Below, one piece after another: positions 54,233 through 63,543 of a DNA stretch of 64,000 nucleotides. The stretch is from the NCBI RefSeq assembly GCF_011057975.1, contig NZ_CP049109.1, positions 2,139,001 through 2,203,000 of the forward strand, written 5' to 3'. Within the stretch, counting starts at the first letter, position 1; the number at the start of each line of letters is the position of its first letter. A model generated the notes under the pieces. It worked only from the letters and a program-made list of their open reading frames with translations, did no database searches and was not told the origin of the DNA. The position numbers and the translations under genes were made by a program. This DNA is from Sphingosinithalassobacter tenebrarum. Lineage in GTDB: Bacteria > Pseudomonadota > Alphaproteobacteria > Sphingomonadales > Sphingomonadaceae.

Positions 54233-57106
54233 ATGCATATGAAGAAGAAACTGATCGTCGCCGCGCTGTTTTCTGGTAGCGCTATCTCCAGTCCGGCTTT
54301 CGCGCAGGGCTATCAGACCATCCCGGACGGCGTTGCCGTGACGCCGGACGCGACTTCGGCTTCGCGTGTCGAAGTGACGTTGCACGGCGACGGTATCTTC
54401 CACGTCGTTGCCGCGCCGAGTCAGGTCGATACCGGCGAAATGGCGCCCAGCCTGATGGCGCCGCAACCCCCGGCCGCGGGCCAGTATCAGGTGAGCGCGA
54501 CCGACGGCCATGTCCGCATCACCGCCGCGCGCGCCACCGCCGAAATCGATACCGCGACGGGACAGGTCCGCTTCCTCGATCCCAACGGCAGCGAATTGCT
54601 CGCCGAATCGGGCTCGCCGACGTTCACGCGCACCAGCGCCGACGGAAAGCCGTTCGTCCGGGTCTCGCAGCAATTCAATCGCGGTACGTCCGAAGGCGTG
54701 TTCGGCCTTGGGCAGCATCAGCAGTCCGCGATGGACATGATGGGCGAGGATGTCGAACTCGCGCAGCACAACATGGATATCGGCGTCCCGTTCCTGGTTT
54801 CCACGCGCGGCTACGGCCTGTTGTGGGACAATGAATCGATCACGCGCTTCGGCAATCCACAGCCTTATCAGCCGGTCGGCGAGGGAATGAAGGTCACGTC
54901 GAACGGCAAGCCGGGCTTCACCGCGCAATATTTCCTGAACGACGATCTGGTGGTGACGCGGCAGGAAGCGACGATCGACTATCAGTATATCCGCGATCAG
55001 GACAACTGGCCGCAGGCGGCGACCGCCGCGACCGAAGCTGCGTCGAGCGGGCAGAACACGGCAGGCAATGCGGTGCAGAAGCAGACCGTCGTCTGGACCG
55101 GCACGCTCCACCCCGAAACCACCGGCACGCACAAGTTCCAGCTTTACGGCTCGAGCTATTTCAAGGTTTTCGTCAACGGCGAGGAAATGCTCGATCGCTG
55201 GCGGCAGAACTGGAACCCCTGGTACGCCAATTTCGAAGTGCCGATGACCGCGGGCGAACCGGCCGACATCCGCATCGAGTGGGAGCCGAACGCAGGCTAT
55301 ATGGCGCTGCTACACAGCGATCCGCTGCCGATGGAGGATCGCAACTCGATCTGGTTCACCAGCGACGTCGCGCAGGGCAAGGATTACTGGTTCATTCCCG
55401 GAGGCAGCATCGACGGCGCGATCGCGGGCTATCGCGAACTGACCGGCAAGGCGGAAATGCTCCCCAAATGGGCCTATGGCTTCTGGCAGTCGCGCCAGCG
55501 CTATGACACGGCCGAGGAACTGACCGATGTCGTCGATACCTATCGGCAGCTGCAGATTCCGATCGACAATATCGTCCTCGACTGGCGCTATTGGCGTGAC
55601 GATGAATGGGGCAGCCACAATTTCGACCCCAGTCGCTTCCCCGATCCCAGTGCGATGGTGCAGGCCGCGCATGACCAGAACACCAATGTGATGATCTCGG
55701 TCTGGCCGAAATTCTATCCGACCACTGACAATTATGCCGAGCTCGAAGCGGCGGGCGCGGTCTACAAGGGCAATATCGAGCAGGGGAACAAGGATTGGGT
55801 CGGCCCGGGCTATCTCAGCACCTTCTACGATCCCTATTCGGCCAAAGGGCGCGAGATTTTCTGGCGCCAGATCGAAGAGCAGATCGCCGTGCACGGCTTC
55901 GACGCCTGGTGGGCCGATGCCAGCGAGCCCGACATGCATTCGAACCTTTCGATCGAGGAACGGATCGACACAATGGGTCCGACCGCGATCGGACCGGCGG
56001 CGCAATATTTCAACAGCTTCCCGCTGATGAACGCCGAGGCCTTTTATGATGGCTGGACCGCGTACAAGCCCGATGTCCGTCCGTTCCTGCTGACCCGGTC
56101 GGGTTTCGGCGGACTTCAGCGTTATGCTTCGGCCATCTGGTCGGGCGACGTCGCGGCGCGCTGGTATGATCTGCGCGCGCAGATTTCGGCGGGCGTCAAT
56201 GCGTCGATGTCGGGCATCCCCAACTGGACGCACGATATCGGCGGCTTCTCCGTCGAAAATCGCTACAACAGCGAAAACCCCACTGCGGCTGATCTGGCCG
56301 AGTGGCGCGAGCTCAATGTGCGCTGGTTCCAGTTCGGCGCATTCACGCCGCTGTTCCGCAGCCACGGCGAGTTTCCGTATCGCGAAATCTACGAGCTGGG
56401 CGCCGCAGGGTCGCCCACGCGCGATGCGATGGTGTGGTATGACGAGCTTCGCTATCGCCTGATGCCCTATATCTACACGGTCGCCGCCGACACCTATATG
56501 AAGGATGGCAGCATCATGCGGGCGCTGGCGGCCGACTTCCCCGAAGACGGCGAGGCTCGCGATCTCGACGACCAATATATGTTCGGCAAGGCATTCATGG
56601 TCGCCCCGGTCACCGAATATCGAGCGCGCTCGCGCGACGTCTATTTCCCGGGAACCGGGCTCTGGTATGATTTCTACAGCGGCGCGCTGCATCGCGGCGG
56701 CAATACCGACACGGTCGACGCACCGTATGAACGCATGCCGCTCTTCGTCCGCGCCGGCAGCATCGTGCCGATGGGACCGGTGACGCAATATGTCGACGAA
56801 AAGCCGGACGCCCCGCTGACGATCACGGTCTATACCGGTGCGGACGGCAGTTTCTCGCTTTACGAGGATGATGGCCGCAGCATGGGCTACAAGCGGGGCG
56901 CGTGGAGCCGCATTCCGATCGCCTATGACGATGCCAGCGGCAACGTCACGCTGGGCGCGCGCGAAGGCGAGGGCTGGGATGGCATGCAGACGCGCCGCAC
57001 TGTCCGCATCCGCTGGGTCAGCGAAGGCAAGCCGGTAACCGACGACAACGGCTATGACGCCGAAGTCACCTATGGCGGCGAGCCGATTGTAGTGGCACGG
57101 CCGTAA
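54233..57106 (+). CDS. GH31 alpha-xylosidase with PA14 insert
   Basis: A 957-residue secreted enzyme releasing alpha-linked xylose from xyloglucan oligosaccharides. The signal peptide ends at about residue 25 (PAFAQ). An N-terminal beta-sandwich is followed by a PA14-like insert at about 235-370 (TVVWTGTLHPETTGTHKFQLYG...). The TIM barrel has LDWRYWRDDEWG and nucleophile D562 in AWWADASEPDMHS; GIPNWTHDIGGF is the typical later motif. PA14 insertion is known from the Cellvibrio alpha-xylosidase CjXyl31A. A XylR-type operator lies within codons 14-19. The ATG follows GGAGAGGGTAGAGAG. Confidence 0.94.
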   Translation: MHMKKKLIVAALFSGSAISSPAFAQGYQTIPDGVAVTPDATSASRVEVTLHGDGIFHVVAAPSQVDTGEMAPSLMAPQPPAAGQYQVSATDGHVRITAARATAEIDTATGQVRFLDPNGSELLAESGSPTFTRTSADGKPFVRVSQQFNRGTSEGVFGLGQHQQSAMDMMGEDVELAQHNMDIGVPFLVSTRGYGLLWDNESITRFGNPQPYQPVGEGMKVTSNGKPGFTAQYFLNDDLVVTRQEATIDYQYIRDQDNWPQAATAATEAASSGQNTAGNAVQKQTVVWTGTLHPETTGTHKFQLYGSSYFKVFVNGEEMLDRWRQNWNPWYANFEVPMTAGEPADIRIEWEPNAGYMALLHSDPLPMEDRNSIWFTSDVAQGKDYWFIPGGSIDGAIAGYRELTGKAEMLPKWAYGFWQSRQRYDTAEELTDVVDTYRQLQIPIDNIVLDWRYWRDDEWGSHNFDPSRFPDPSAMVQAAHDQNTNVMISVWPKFYPTTDNYAELEAAGAVYKGNIEQGNKDWVGPGYLSTFYDPYSAKGREIFWRQIEEQIAVHGFDAWWADASEPDMHSNLSIEERIDTMGPTAIGPAAQYFNSFPLMNAEAFYDGWTAYKPDVRPFLLTRSGFGGLQRYASAIWSGDVAARWYDLRAQISAGVNASMSGIPNWTHDIGGFSVENRYNSENPTAADLAEWRELNVRWFQFGAFTPLFRSHGEFPYREIYELGAAGSPTRDAMVWYDELRYRLMPYIYTVAADTYMKDGSIMRALAADFPEDGEARDLDDQYMFGKAFMVAPVTEYRARSRDVYFPGTGLWYDFYSGALHRGGNTDTVDAPYERMPLFVRAGSIVPMGPVTQYVDEKPDAPLTITVYTGADGSFSLYEDDGRSMGYKRGAWSRIPIAYDDASGNVTLGAREGEGWDGMQTRRTVRIRWVSEGKPVTDDNGYDAEVTYGGEPIVVARP
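54274..54287. promoter_or_regulatory. XylR/LacI-type operator inside the GH31 coding sequence
   Basis: TGGTAGCGCTATCT, one base off the window consensus, is 41 nt downstream of the GH31 ATG and within the signal-peptide codons (SGSAIS). It also lies 64 nt after the GH35A stop. It could block read-through transcription or control an internal promoter. Confidence 0.65.
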
Positions 57107-57130
57107 CGGCGGATCCCTTCGCGAAACGCA

Positions 57131-57172
57131 AAAGGGGCGGAGCGCCTGGTCGGCGCTCCGCCCCTTTCTTTT
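57131..57172. terminator. Bidirectional Rho-independent terminator between GH31 and GH35B
   Basis: A 13-bp perfect GC stem (GGGGCGGAGCGCC at 57134-57146, GGCGCTCCGCCCC at 57152-57164) has a 5-nt loop. It is flanked by AAAA on the left and TTTCTTTT on the right, so it can terminate both converging operons. It lies in the 78-nt gap between the two stops. Confidence 0.92.
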
Positions 57173-57184
57173 GCCGTTCGCTGC

Positions 57185-58810
57185 TCAGCGTTTCGGATAA
57201 GTGGCCAGCTTCACCCGCAGCATTTGCGGCGCCGAAGTGAAGTTCAGTCCCCAATCGACCTGATCGCCGTTCCATACGCGCTCGAACACCCAGTTGCCGT
57301 CTTCGTCGTAATGGCCCTGTTCGACGCGATCGAAGATCAGGTTTTCGTCCTCGGAATCGGCCATCGAAAATTCGACGCGCGCGAAATAGCCGGCGACGAG
57401 ATATTCGTCGGGGCCGAGCCGTGCGATCGCAACGCCACCCTTGGGCCGGTCATTGCCCTTGGCTTCGGTCGGCCCCCAGTCGCCGGTACCGAAGCTGGCG
57501 GTGGCGACATGGCTGCCGAGCTGCATAACCTGCTTGTGTTCGTCGGCGGGGTCGTTGGGTTCGGAGGCGCCCCAGACTTTTCCTTCGAACGCCAGCCGCG
57601 CCCAGAGCCGGTCGATCGGTCGGAAAAGCTCATAGTTGGCGGAAAAGTCGCGGATCGCCTCGAAGTTGAGCTTGGGCGTGATCGGGCGGCTCGGCAGGAA
57701 GCGCAGATGATCCACGCCGAAGGGCGACCAACCGATCGCGCCGCGCCCCATCGCTTCGAAGAAGAAGCGCGCATAGTCCGGCGTATGGCCCGTTTCGGGG
57801 ATCATCAGCGGATTGTCCGCCCGGTCATAGGCATCGAGAAAACCGAGATATTTCCTGTGGTCGGTCGTGTAGATATCCGGCGCGACCAGATCGAGATGCG
57901 GCGCCGCGGCCTTGTAGACATCGACCACGGTATTGGCCGGGCCGCCGCTGGCATAGCTGTTGGGATCCTGCCATTCGAAAGGGCTGCCGGTCAGTGCGGC
58001 ATTGGCGTACATGGGCAGCGGCTTTACCGCCTTGCCCGCTTCGGCCACCTGATCGATGTAGCGCGCGACGTACCAGCTGTGGAAATAGAGCTCGGCGTCG
58101 CGACCATATAGCTCGGTCCATGTTCCCGGCTGCTTGCCCGTTTGCCGCACCAGCGCATCGGGTACCGGTCCTGCAAACAGCGCATTCGCTTCGGACGAAT
58201 GGTCGCGGGCCAGGCCATAGGTGCCCGGCTCGTTCTGCACCTGCACCATGATGACTGTGTTCTGCCGGTCATGGTCGCGCAAATATTCCATCAGCTTGAC
58301 GAAGGCGCGCTTGTCTGCCGCAAGTGTTTCCTCGCCGAAGGGAGAGAGCGCGTAGTGAAAATCGCCGTCGGCGCGGCGCATGCGGGGAAAGCGATCATTG
58401 TCGAGCTTGACCCAGCGCGGCGCATATTGCGGGTTGGTGTTTTTCCACGTCGCGAACCAGAGCAGCACCAGCCGCACGTCATGTTCGCGCGCCTGCGCGA
58501 TCAGCGTGTCGAGGAAGGAGAAGTCGAACGCACCCTCGACCGGCTCGATCTGCTCCCACGCTACCGGCACTTCGACGGTGTTGAGGTTGAGCTCCTCCAT
58601 CACCGGCCAGACATGCGGCAGCGCGGCGGGATAGTTGCTCGAATTGTTCACCTGAGCCGCAAGCATCAGATAGGGTTCGCCGTCGACGATCAGCGCGTGG
58701 CGCCCGTCCTGCGACACGATATGCGGCACTTGCTGTGCCGCGGCGGGCGCCGTGGCGAGCAATCCCGCGCTCAGCAGCGCGGCGAAGCGCGCCATCCATC
58801 CGGTCTTCAA
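57185..58810 (-). CDS. GH35 beta-galactosidase, copy B
   Basis: A 541-residue secreted GH35/DUF5597 paralogue of copy A. The signal peptide ends at APAAAQQ. The acid/base is E194 in VQVQNEPGT and the nucleophile E339 in PLMIPETGHT; the two copies align almost without gaps and share long runs such as TLAAD and KAVKPLPMY. The start is TTG (58810) with GGGGATGG upstream; ATG 58795 is an alternative. It is the last gene of the leftward mutarotase-xylD-GH29-GH35B operon. Different linkage or side-chain preference from copy A is likely but not readable. Confidence 0.9.
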   Translation of the reverse strand: MKTGWMARFAALLSAGLLATAPAAAQQVPHIVSQDGRHALIVDGEPYLMLAAQVNNSSNYPAALPHVWPVMEELNLNTVEVPVAWEQIEPVEGAFDFSFLDTLIAQAREHDVRLVLLWFATWKNTNPQYAPRWVKLDNDRFPRMRRADGDFHYALSPFGEETLAADKRAFVKLMEYLRDHDRQNTVIMVQVQNEPGTYGLARDHSSEANALFAGPVPDALVRQTGKQPGTWTELYGRDAELYFHSWYVARYIDQVAEAGKAVKPLPMYANAALTGSPFEWQDPNSYASGGPANTVVDVYKAAAPHLDLVAPDIYTTDHRKYLGFLDAYDRADNPLMIPETGHTPDYARFFFEAMGRGAIGWSPFGVDHLRFLPSRPITPKLNFEAIRDFSANYELFRPIDRLWARLAFEGKVWGASEPNDPADEHKQVMQLGSHVATASFGTGDWGPTEAKGNDRPKGGVAIARLGPDEYLVAGYFARVEFSMADSEDENLIFDRVEQGHYDEDGNWVFERVWNGDQVDWGLNFTSAPQMLRVKLATYPKR

Positions 58811-58848
58811 AATCCATCCCCTTCTTCTTTCGGGAGCGGGGAGGGCGT

Positions 58849-60474
58849 TCAGGCGACCCCGGCTCCTTCGATCTTCACCACCGGTACGAAACCAGTTGCT
58901 GGTTTGAGCGTGAGTGTGAGTGAATCGCCCCGCTGCGAATATGCGACGGGCCCTGCGCCCAGCTGCGTCGCGCGCGCCACGCGCCCGTCCCAGCGATTGC
59001 GGCCAAGCGCCGCGATCGAAATTGGTCGGGACGGCGCCCCGAGGAACAGCACGTAGAGCGCGCCGTCCTTCGTGGTGAAACGCACATCGCGCTCGTCGAA
59101 CCCCTCGAACCCGGCTTCGTTCTGCATGCCCGCAGTGAGCTGCGTCGGACCTTCGCCATAGATGTGGAAAGGCCGCGACCCGAAGATCGCTTCATCGTTT
59201 ACCGCCATCCACGCCGCCAGTTCGTCGAGGATCTTCTCTTCCTCGCTGTCGATGCTGCCATCGCCGCGCTGGGGGATGGAGAGCAGCAGATTGCCGTTCT
59301 TCGACACGACATCCGCCAGCCGCTGCACCACGTCTCGCGCGCTCTTGTAGCTGCGGTCGGTGTAGCGGGCGCGGTTGTAGAACCAGTCACCGATGCAGGT
59401 GTCGGTCTGCCACGGCTCGTCCGACAGATGGTCCGAAAAGCCGCGCTCGACATCCTGTACGACGCCGAAGCGCATGTGCGGCTGCAGCTGCTTGGCAGTC
59501 AACACAACGTCGATTTCGCCATGCCATGCGATCGAGCGGTTGTAATAGTCCGCCGCCGCCTCGAGCCCGTAGCGATCGAAGGGCAGGCCGTAATTATCGA
59601 AATAGCAGAAATCGGGCTTGTAGCGCGCGACCAGATCCTGCTGGCGCAGCAGCCATTGCCGCGCGAATCCGGTGTCGCCCGGCGGAATGGTTTCGATCCA
59701 CTGGCCGTCATGCGCGTCGTGCCACGCGTTCATCGCATCGATGCTGTCGATGCCGTCGGGCGCCACCATGTGGCGGCCGGTGTAGAGTTGCTGGGGATCG
59801 AGCCCTTCCCAGAAGGTGCCCGCGCCATCGGCTTTGCTTAGGCGGTACGCATCATAGCGCTCGCCCTTGTGCGGCCCGACGGGGTCATAGCCATAGGCGG
59901 GCTGGAACCAGTGCCATGCATGCGAGATATGGTTCGAGACGCCGAAGCGCAGCCCGGAGGCACGCGCCGCGCGCTCCCATTCGCCAACAACGTCGCGCTT
60001 CGGCCCGATGCGGGTGGCGTTCCAGCCGTGATGAGCGCTTTCGAAACAGTCGAAATTGTCGTGGTGGCAGGCGAGCGAGACAAAGTACTTGGCGCCGGCC
60101 TTCACGAAGCGTCGCATCAGTGCTTCGGGCTCCCATGCATCGGCAGTCCAGCGCGGGAAAATATCCTTCATTCCCACTTCGGTCGGATGGCCATAGGTCT
60201 GCCGATGAAAGTCAGCCATCGGATGGCCCTGCATGTACAGGAACCGCCCGTACCAGTCGCCCTGCTCGGGCACCGATTGCGGCCCCCAATGCGACCAGAT
60301 CCCGAACTTGGCGTCGCGAAACCAGTCGGGATAGCGGTAATTGTACACCAGCGACGGCCAGTTGGGCTGCACCGGACCACCCACGCCGCCTCCCCTGCCG
60401 CGCGCGGCGATCAGCGCAGGGGCGGCGGCGGCGGCGCCGAGTACCGCGCGGCGGGAAGGGGGCGGACCAGCCAT
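58849..60474 (-). CDS. GH29 alpha-L-fucosidase
   Basis: A 541-residue exported retaining fucosidase. The N terminus SRRAVLGAAAAAPALIAARG looks like a Tat or Sec signal. KFGIWSHWGPQSVPE and KYFVSLACHHDNFDCFES are the GH29 active-site segments, and the nucleophile is D293 in FCYFDNYG. It would remove fucose from fucosylated xyloglucan side chains. The ATG overlaps the TGA of xylD (TGATG), so it is translationally coupled. Together with GH35 and GH31 it completes a set for fucogalacto-xyloglucan. Confidence 0.92.
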   Translation of the reverse strand: MAGPPPSRRAVLGAAAAAPALIAARGRGGGVGGPVQPNWPSLVYNYRYPDWFRDAKFGIWSHWGPQSVPEQGDWYGRFLYMQGHPMADFHRQTYGHPTEVGMKDIFPRWTADAWEPEALMRRFVKAGAKYFVSLACHHDNFDCFESAHHGWNATRIGPKRDVVGEWERAARASGLRFGVSNHISHAWHWFQPAYGYDPVGPHKGERYDAYRLSKADGAGTFWEGLDPQQLYTGRHMVAPDGIDSIDAMNAWHDAHDGQWIETIPPGDTGFARQWLLRQQDLVARYKPDFCYFDNYGLPFDRYGLEAAADYYNRSIAWHGEIDVVLTAKQLQPHMRFGVVQDVERGFSDHLSDEPWQTDTCIGDWFYNRARYTDRSYKSARDVVQRLADVVSKNGNLLLSIPQRGDGSIDSEEEKILDELAAWMAVNDEAIFGSRPFHIYGEGPTQLTAGMQNEAGFEGFDERDVRFTTKDGALYVLFLGAPSRPISIAALGRNRWDGRVARATQLGAGPVAYSQRGDSLTLTLKPATGFVPVVKIEGAGVA

Positions 60475-62267
60475 CAGTGATTGTCGCGCGGCAGGCCCTT
60501 GGTCTGGGCGATGCGCTGATATTTCTCGGCACCTTCAAGGATCGCGCCGCTGTCCATCTGGCCGACCATCGAGCGCTGGATCTCCTGCCAGGGCGTTTGC
60601 GAGGCGGGATATTGATACCCGCCCGCGGCAAGCAGCGCCTCGCGGCGTTCGGCAAGCTCCGCTTCGGAAATCAGCACGTCGAGCTTACCCTTTTTCAGGT
60701 CCATGCGCACCCGATCGCCATCCTTGAGCAGCGCCAGGCCGCCATTGGCCGCCGCCTCGGGCGAGGCGTTGAGGATCGACGGGCTGCCGCTCGTCCCCGA
60801 CTGCCGGCCATCGCCGATGCAGGGCAGGGCGCTGACCCCTTCGGTGATGAGGTAGGACGGCGGCCGCATGTTCACGACTTCGGCCGCGCCGGGATAGCCG
60901 ATCGGCCCCGCACCGCGCATGAACAGCAGTGTATCGGGCGTGATGCCGACAGAGGGATCGTCGATGCGGTGATGGTAATCCTCCGGTCCGTCGAAAACGA
61001 TCGCCTTGCCTTCGAATGCTTCGGGATCATCGGGGTTGGACAGATAGCGCTGCCGGAACTCATCGCTGATGACGCTGGTCTTCATGATCGCGGCGTCGAA
61101 GAGATTGCCCGACAGGACCAGGAATCCGGCTTCCTCGACCAGCGGCTGATCGAAACGGCGGATGACCTTCTCGTCCTCGATCTCGACGCCGCGGCAATTG
61201 TCGCCCATCGTCTTGCCGTTGACGGTCATCGCACCTTCGCGGATCAACCCCTGCTCGATCAGTTGCGATACGACGGCGGGAACGCCGCCGGCGCGATAAT
61301 AGTCCTCGCCGAGATACTCGCCCGCAGGCTGGAGGTTGACCAGCAGCGGCACGTGATGCCCTTCGGTTTCCCAGTCCTTGAGCGGCAAGTCGACACCGAC
61401 ATGGCGAGCGATTGCGGCAAGGTGGATCGGCGCATTGGTCGATCCGCCAATCGCCGAATTGACCACGATCGCGTTGTGGAACGCATCGAGCGTCATGATG
61501 TCGGAGGGCTTCAGATCCTCATGCACCATGTCGACGATCCGCTTGCCGGTGCGCCACGCGACTTCCTGCCGGTCGCGATAGGGCGCCGGGATCGCAGCCG
61601 ATCCGGGCAGCATCATGCCGAGCGCTTCGGCAAGGCTGTTCATCGTCGTCGCCGTGCCCATCGTGTTGCAGTAGCCGGTCGAGGGTGCCGAGCTGGCGAC
61701 AAGCTTGATGAAGCCTTCGTCGTCGATCTTGCCCGCCGCCAGAAGCTGGCGCGCATGCCAGACGATTGTGCCGGAGCCTGTGCGCTCGCCCTTGAACCAG
61801 CCGTTGAGCATCGGGCCGACCGACAGCGCGATCGCGGGAATGTTCACCGTCGCGGCCGCCATCAGCAGCGCGGGGGTCGTCTTGTCGCAGCCGGTAGTCA
61901 GAACCACGCCGTCGAGCGGATAGCCGTAAATCGCCTCGACCAGCCCCAGATAGGCCAGGTTTCGATCAAGCGCGGCAGTCGGCCGCTTGCCGGTTTCCTG
62001 AATCGGATGGACGGGAAATTCGAGCGCGATGCCGCCCGCTTCGCGAATACCCTCGCGGATGCGCTCGGCAAGGACGAGGTGATGGCGATTGCACGGCGAA
62101 AGGTCGCTGCCGGTCTGGGCGATGCCGATGATCGGCTTGCCCGAACGCAGTTCCTCGAGGCTCAGCCCGAAGTTCAGATAGCGTTCGAGATAGAGCGCGG
62201 TCATGTCGACATTGGCGGGGTTGTCGAACCATGCGCGGCTGCGCAGCTTCTTGTCGGGGGTCGTCAT
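60474..62267 (-). CDS. xylD: D-xylonate dehydratase (IlvD/Edd family)
   Basis: A 597-residue Fe-S dehydratase. The cluster cysteines are visible as C59 ([10 protein letters not shown]), C127 ([10 protein letters not shown]) and C200 ([11 protein letters not shown]), the pattern of pentonate dehydratases. [15 protein letters not shown] and a C-terminal [17 protein letters not shown] are also conserved. It converts xylonate to 2-keto-3-deoxy-xylonate, the substrate of XylX. L-arabinonate dehydratase activity is possible, as these enzymes are often broad. It starts 12 nt after the mutarotase gene stop. Confidence 0.9.
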   Translation of the reverse strand: MTTPDKKLRSRAWFDNPANVDMTALYLERYLNFGLSLEELRSGKPIIGIAQTGSDLSPCNRHHLVLAERIREGIREAGGIALEFPVHPIQETGKRPTAALDRNLAYLGLVEAIYGYPLDGVVLTTGCDKTTPALLMAAATVNIPAIALSVGPMLNGWFKGERTGSGTIVWHARQLLAAGKIDDEGFIKLVASSAPSTGYCNTMGTATTMNSLAEALGMMLPGSAAIPAPYRDRQEVAWRTGKRIVDMVHEDLKPSDIMTLDAFHNAIVVNSAIGGSTNAPIHLAAIARHVGVDLPLKDWETEGHHVPLLVNLQPAGEYLGEDYYRAGGVPAVVSQLIEQGLIREGAMTVNGKTMGDNCRGVEIEDEKVIRRFDQPLVEEAGFLVLSGNLFDAAIMKTSVISDEFRQRYLSNPDDPEAFEGKAIVFDGPEDYHHRIDDPSVGITPDTLLFMRGAGPIGYPGAAEVVNMRPPSYLITEGVSALPCIGDGRQSGTSGSPSILNASPEAAANGGLALLKDGDRVRMDLKKGKLDVLISEAELAERREALLAAGGYQYPASQTPWQEIQRSMVGQMDSGAILEGAEKYQRIAQTKGLPRDNH

Positions 62268-62279
62268 TGGAATCTCCGA

Positions 62280-63425
62280 TCAGCGTGCCACGGACACGCG
62301 GTAGATCATGCGGTGGTGATAAGTTTCGCCCGGATCGACACGCGCCGTGCCAAAGGAGGGCTGGTTGGGCGTGTCGGGGAAAAGCTGGGGTTCGAGCGCG
62401 ATGCCGTCGCCCATGCGATAGAGGTGGCCGTTCTTCCCGATCAGCGTGCCGTCGAGGAAATTGCCCGAATAGAATTGCAGGCCCGGTTCGGTACTGAGCA
62501 CTTCGAGCACGCGGCCGCTGGCCGGGTCTTCCAGCCGGGCGACCAGTTCGGGCGCGTCGGTCCGGCCCTTGTCGAGCACGAAATTATGATCATAGCCGCG
62601 GCCCAGAACGATCTGTTCGTCGCTGCCGTCGCGGATGCCATCGGCAAGGACGCGGCCTTCGCGGAAATCGAACACGCTGCCTTCAACCGGGCGTAATTCG
62701 CCGGTCGGAATCAGCGCTTCGTCGACGGGGGTATAGCGGCTCGCCGGAATGGTGAGGCGATGCTTCAGCGTTCCGATGTCCGAGCCTTCGCCGCCCAGAT
62801 CGAACAGCGCGTGGTTCGTCATGTTGATGACGGTCGGCGCGTCGGTCGTCGCATCGAAATCGATGGTCAGTTCGCCCTGATCGTCAAGGGCATAAGTGAC
62901 GCGCGCCTGGACCGTGCCGGGATAGCCCTGATCGCCGTCGGGGCTGGTGAGCGACAGGACGACACGGGCAACGGGCCCCTGTTCGACCTTCTCGATTTTC
63001 CACACCCGGATGTCCCAGCCTTCGGTGCCACCGTGCAGCGACGCGGTGCCGTTGTTGAGCGTCAGCTGAAAGACTGCATCGTCGAGCGTGAAACGTCCGC
63101 CGCCAATCCGATTGGCGTAGCGACCGATCGTCTGGCCCCAATAATTGGGGTGGGAGAGATAGGATTGCGGATCGTCATAGCCGAGCGTGATGTCGGCGAT
63201 GTCGCCGTTGCGGTCCGGTGCCTCGAACGCCTGCAGCGTCGCACCGAGCGTGATGATTCGCACCGAAACGCCATTGTCGCCGCGCAGCGTGACCGACTCG
63301 ATGGTAGTGCCGTTGTCGAGCGTGCCGAACGTGCCGCGCTCGGCGCTGGCGGCACTTGCGCCCGTCGCCCAGCCGGTAGCGCTCAGCATTGCCAGCGCCA
63401 GCATTCCTGAATTGCCTGCCTTCAT
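62280..63425 (-). CDS. galM: Periplasmic aldose 1-epimerase (mutarotase)
   Basis: A 381-residue secreted galactose mutarotase-type enzyme. The signal peptide ends near residue 25 (TGASAAS). Key motifs are YWGQTIGRYANRIGGG, LHGGTEGWDIRVW (His), INMTNHALFDLGG (catalytic His), YDHNFVL and the C-terminal ALEPQLFPDTPNQP (Glu). It would equilibrate anomers of sugars freed in the periplasm. It has AGGAGAGAG before the ATG at 63425 and heads the leftward operon with xylD, GH29 and GH35B. It is divergent from the FucP-type transporter. Confidence 0.93.
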   Translation of the reverse strand: MKAGNSGMLALAMLSATGWATGASAASAERGTFGTLDNGTTIESVTLRGDNGVSVRIITLGATLQAFEAPDRNGDIADITLGYDDPQSYLSHPNYWGQTIGRYANRIGGGRFTLDDAVFQLTLNNGTASLHGGTEGWDIRVWKIEKVEQGPVARVVLSLTSPDGDQGYPGTVQARVTYALDDQGELTIDFDATTDAPTVINMTNHALFDLGGEGSDIGTLKHRLTIPASRYTPVDEALIPTGELRPVEGSVFDFREGRVLADGIRDGSDEQIVLGRGYDHNFVLDKGRTDAPELVARLEDPASGRVLEVLSTEPGLQFYSGNFLDGTLIGKNGHLYRMGDGIALEPQLFPDTPNQPSFGTARVDPGETYHHRMIYRVSVAR

Positions 63426-63507
63426 CGCTCTCTCCTGCGCTTGTTCGCTTTTTTTGGTTGACCGTTGGTTTGATCTCTCTACCGCGTTGGACAGCGACCG
63501 CACAAGA

Positions 63508-63521
63508 CGGTAGCGCTATCA
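63508..63521. promoter_or_regulatory. XylR/LacI-type operator between galM and the FucP-type transporter
   Basis: CGGTAGCGCTATCA, one base off the window consensus, is 82 nt upstream of the galM start and 22 nt upstream of the transporter ATG. It can serve both divergent genes. Confidence 0.75.
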
Positions 63522-63543
63522 TAAATTTCACAGGAGAGATTCG

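Noticed and set aside
59526..62696. A 1056-codon open frame on the + strand
   Set aside because: It is entirely antisense to GH29, xylD and galM, which have intact catalytic motifs. Its translation is low-complexity Arg/Ala-rich text typical of the opposite strand of high-GC genes.
63374..63387. CGGTAGCGCTCAGC inside galM as a further XylR-type operator
   Set aside because: The right half of the palindrome is lost, and it lies within the coding region of a gene that already has a good site upstream.
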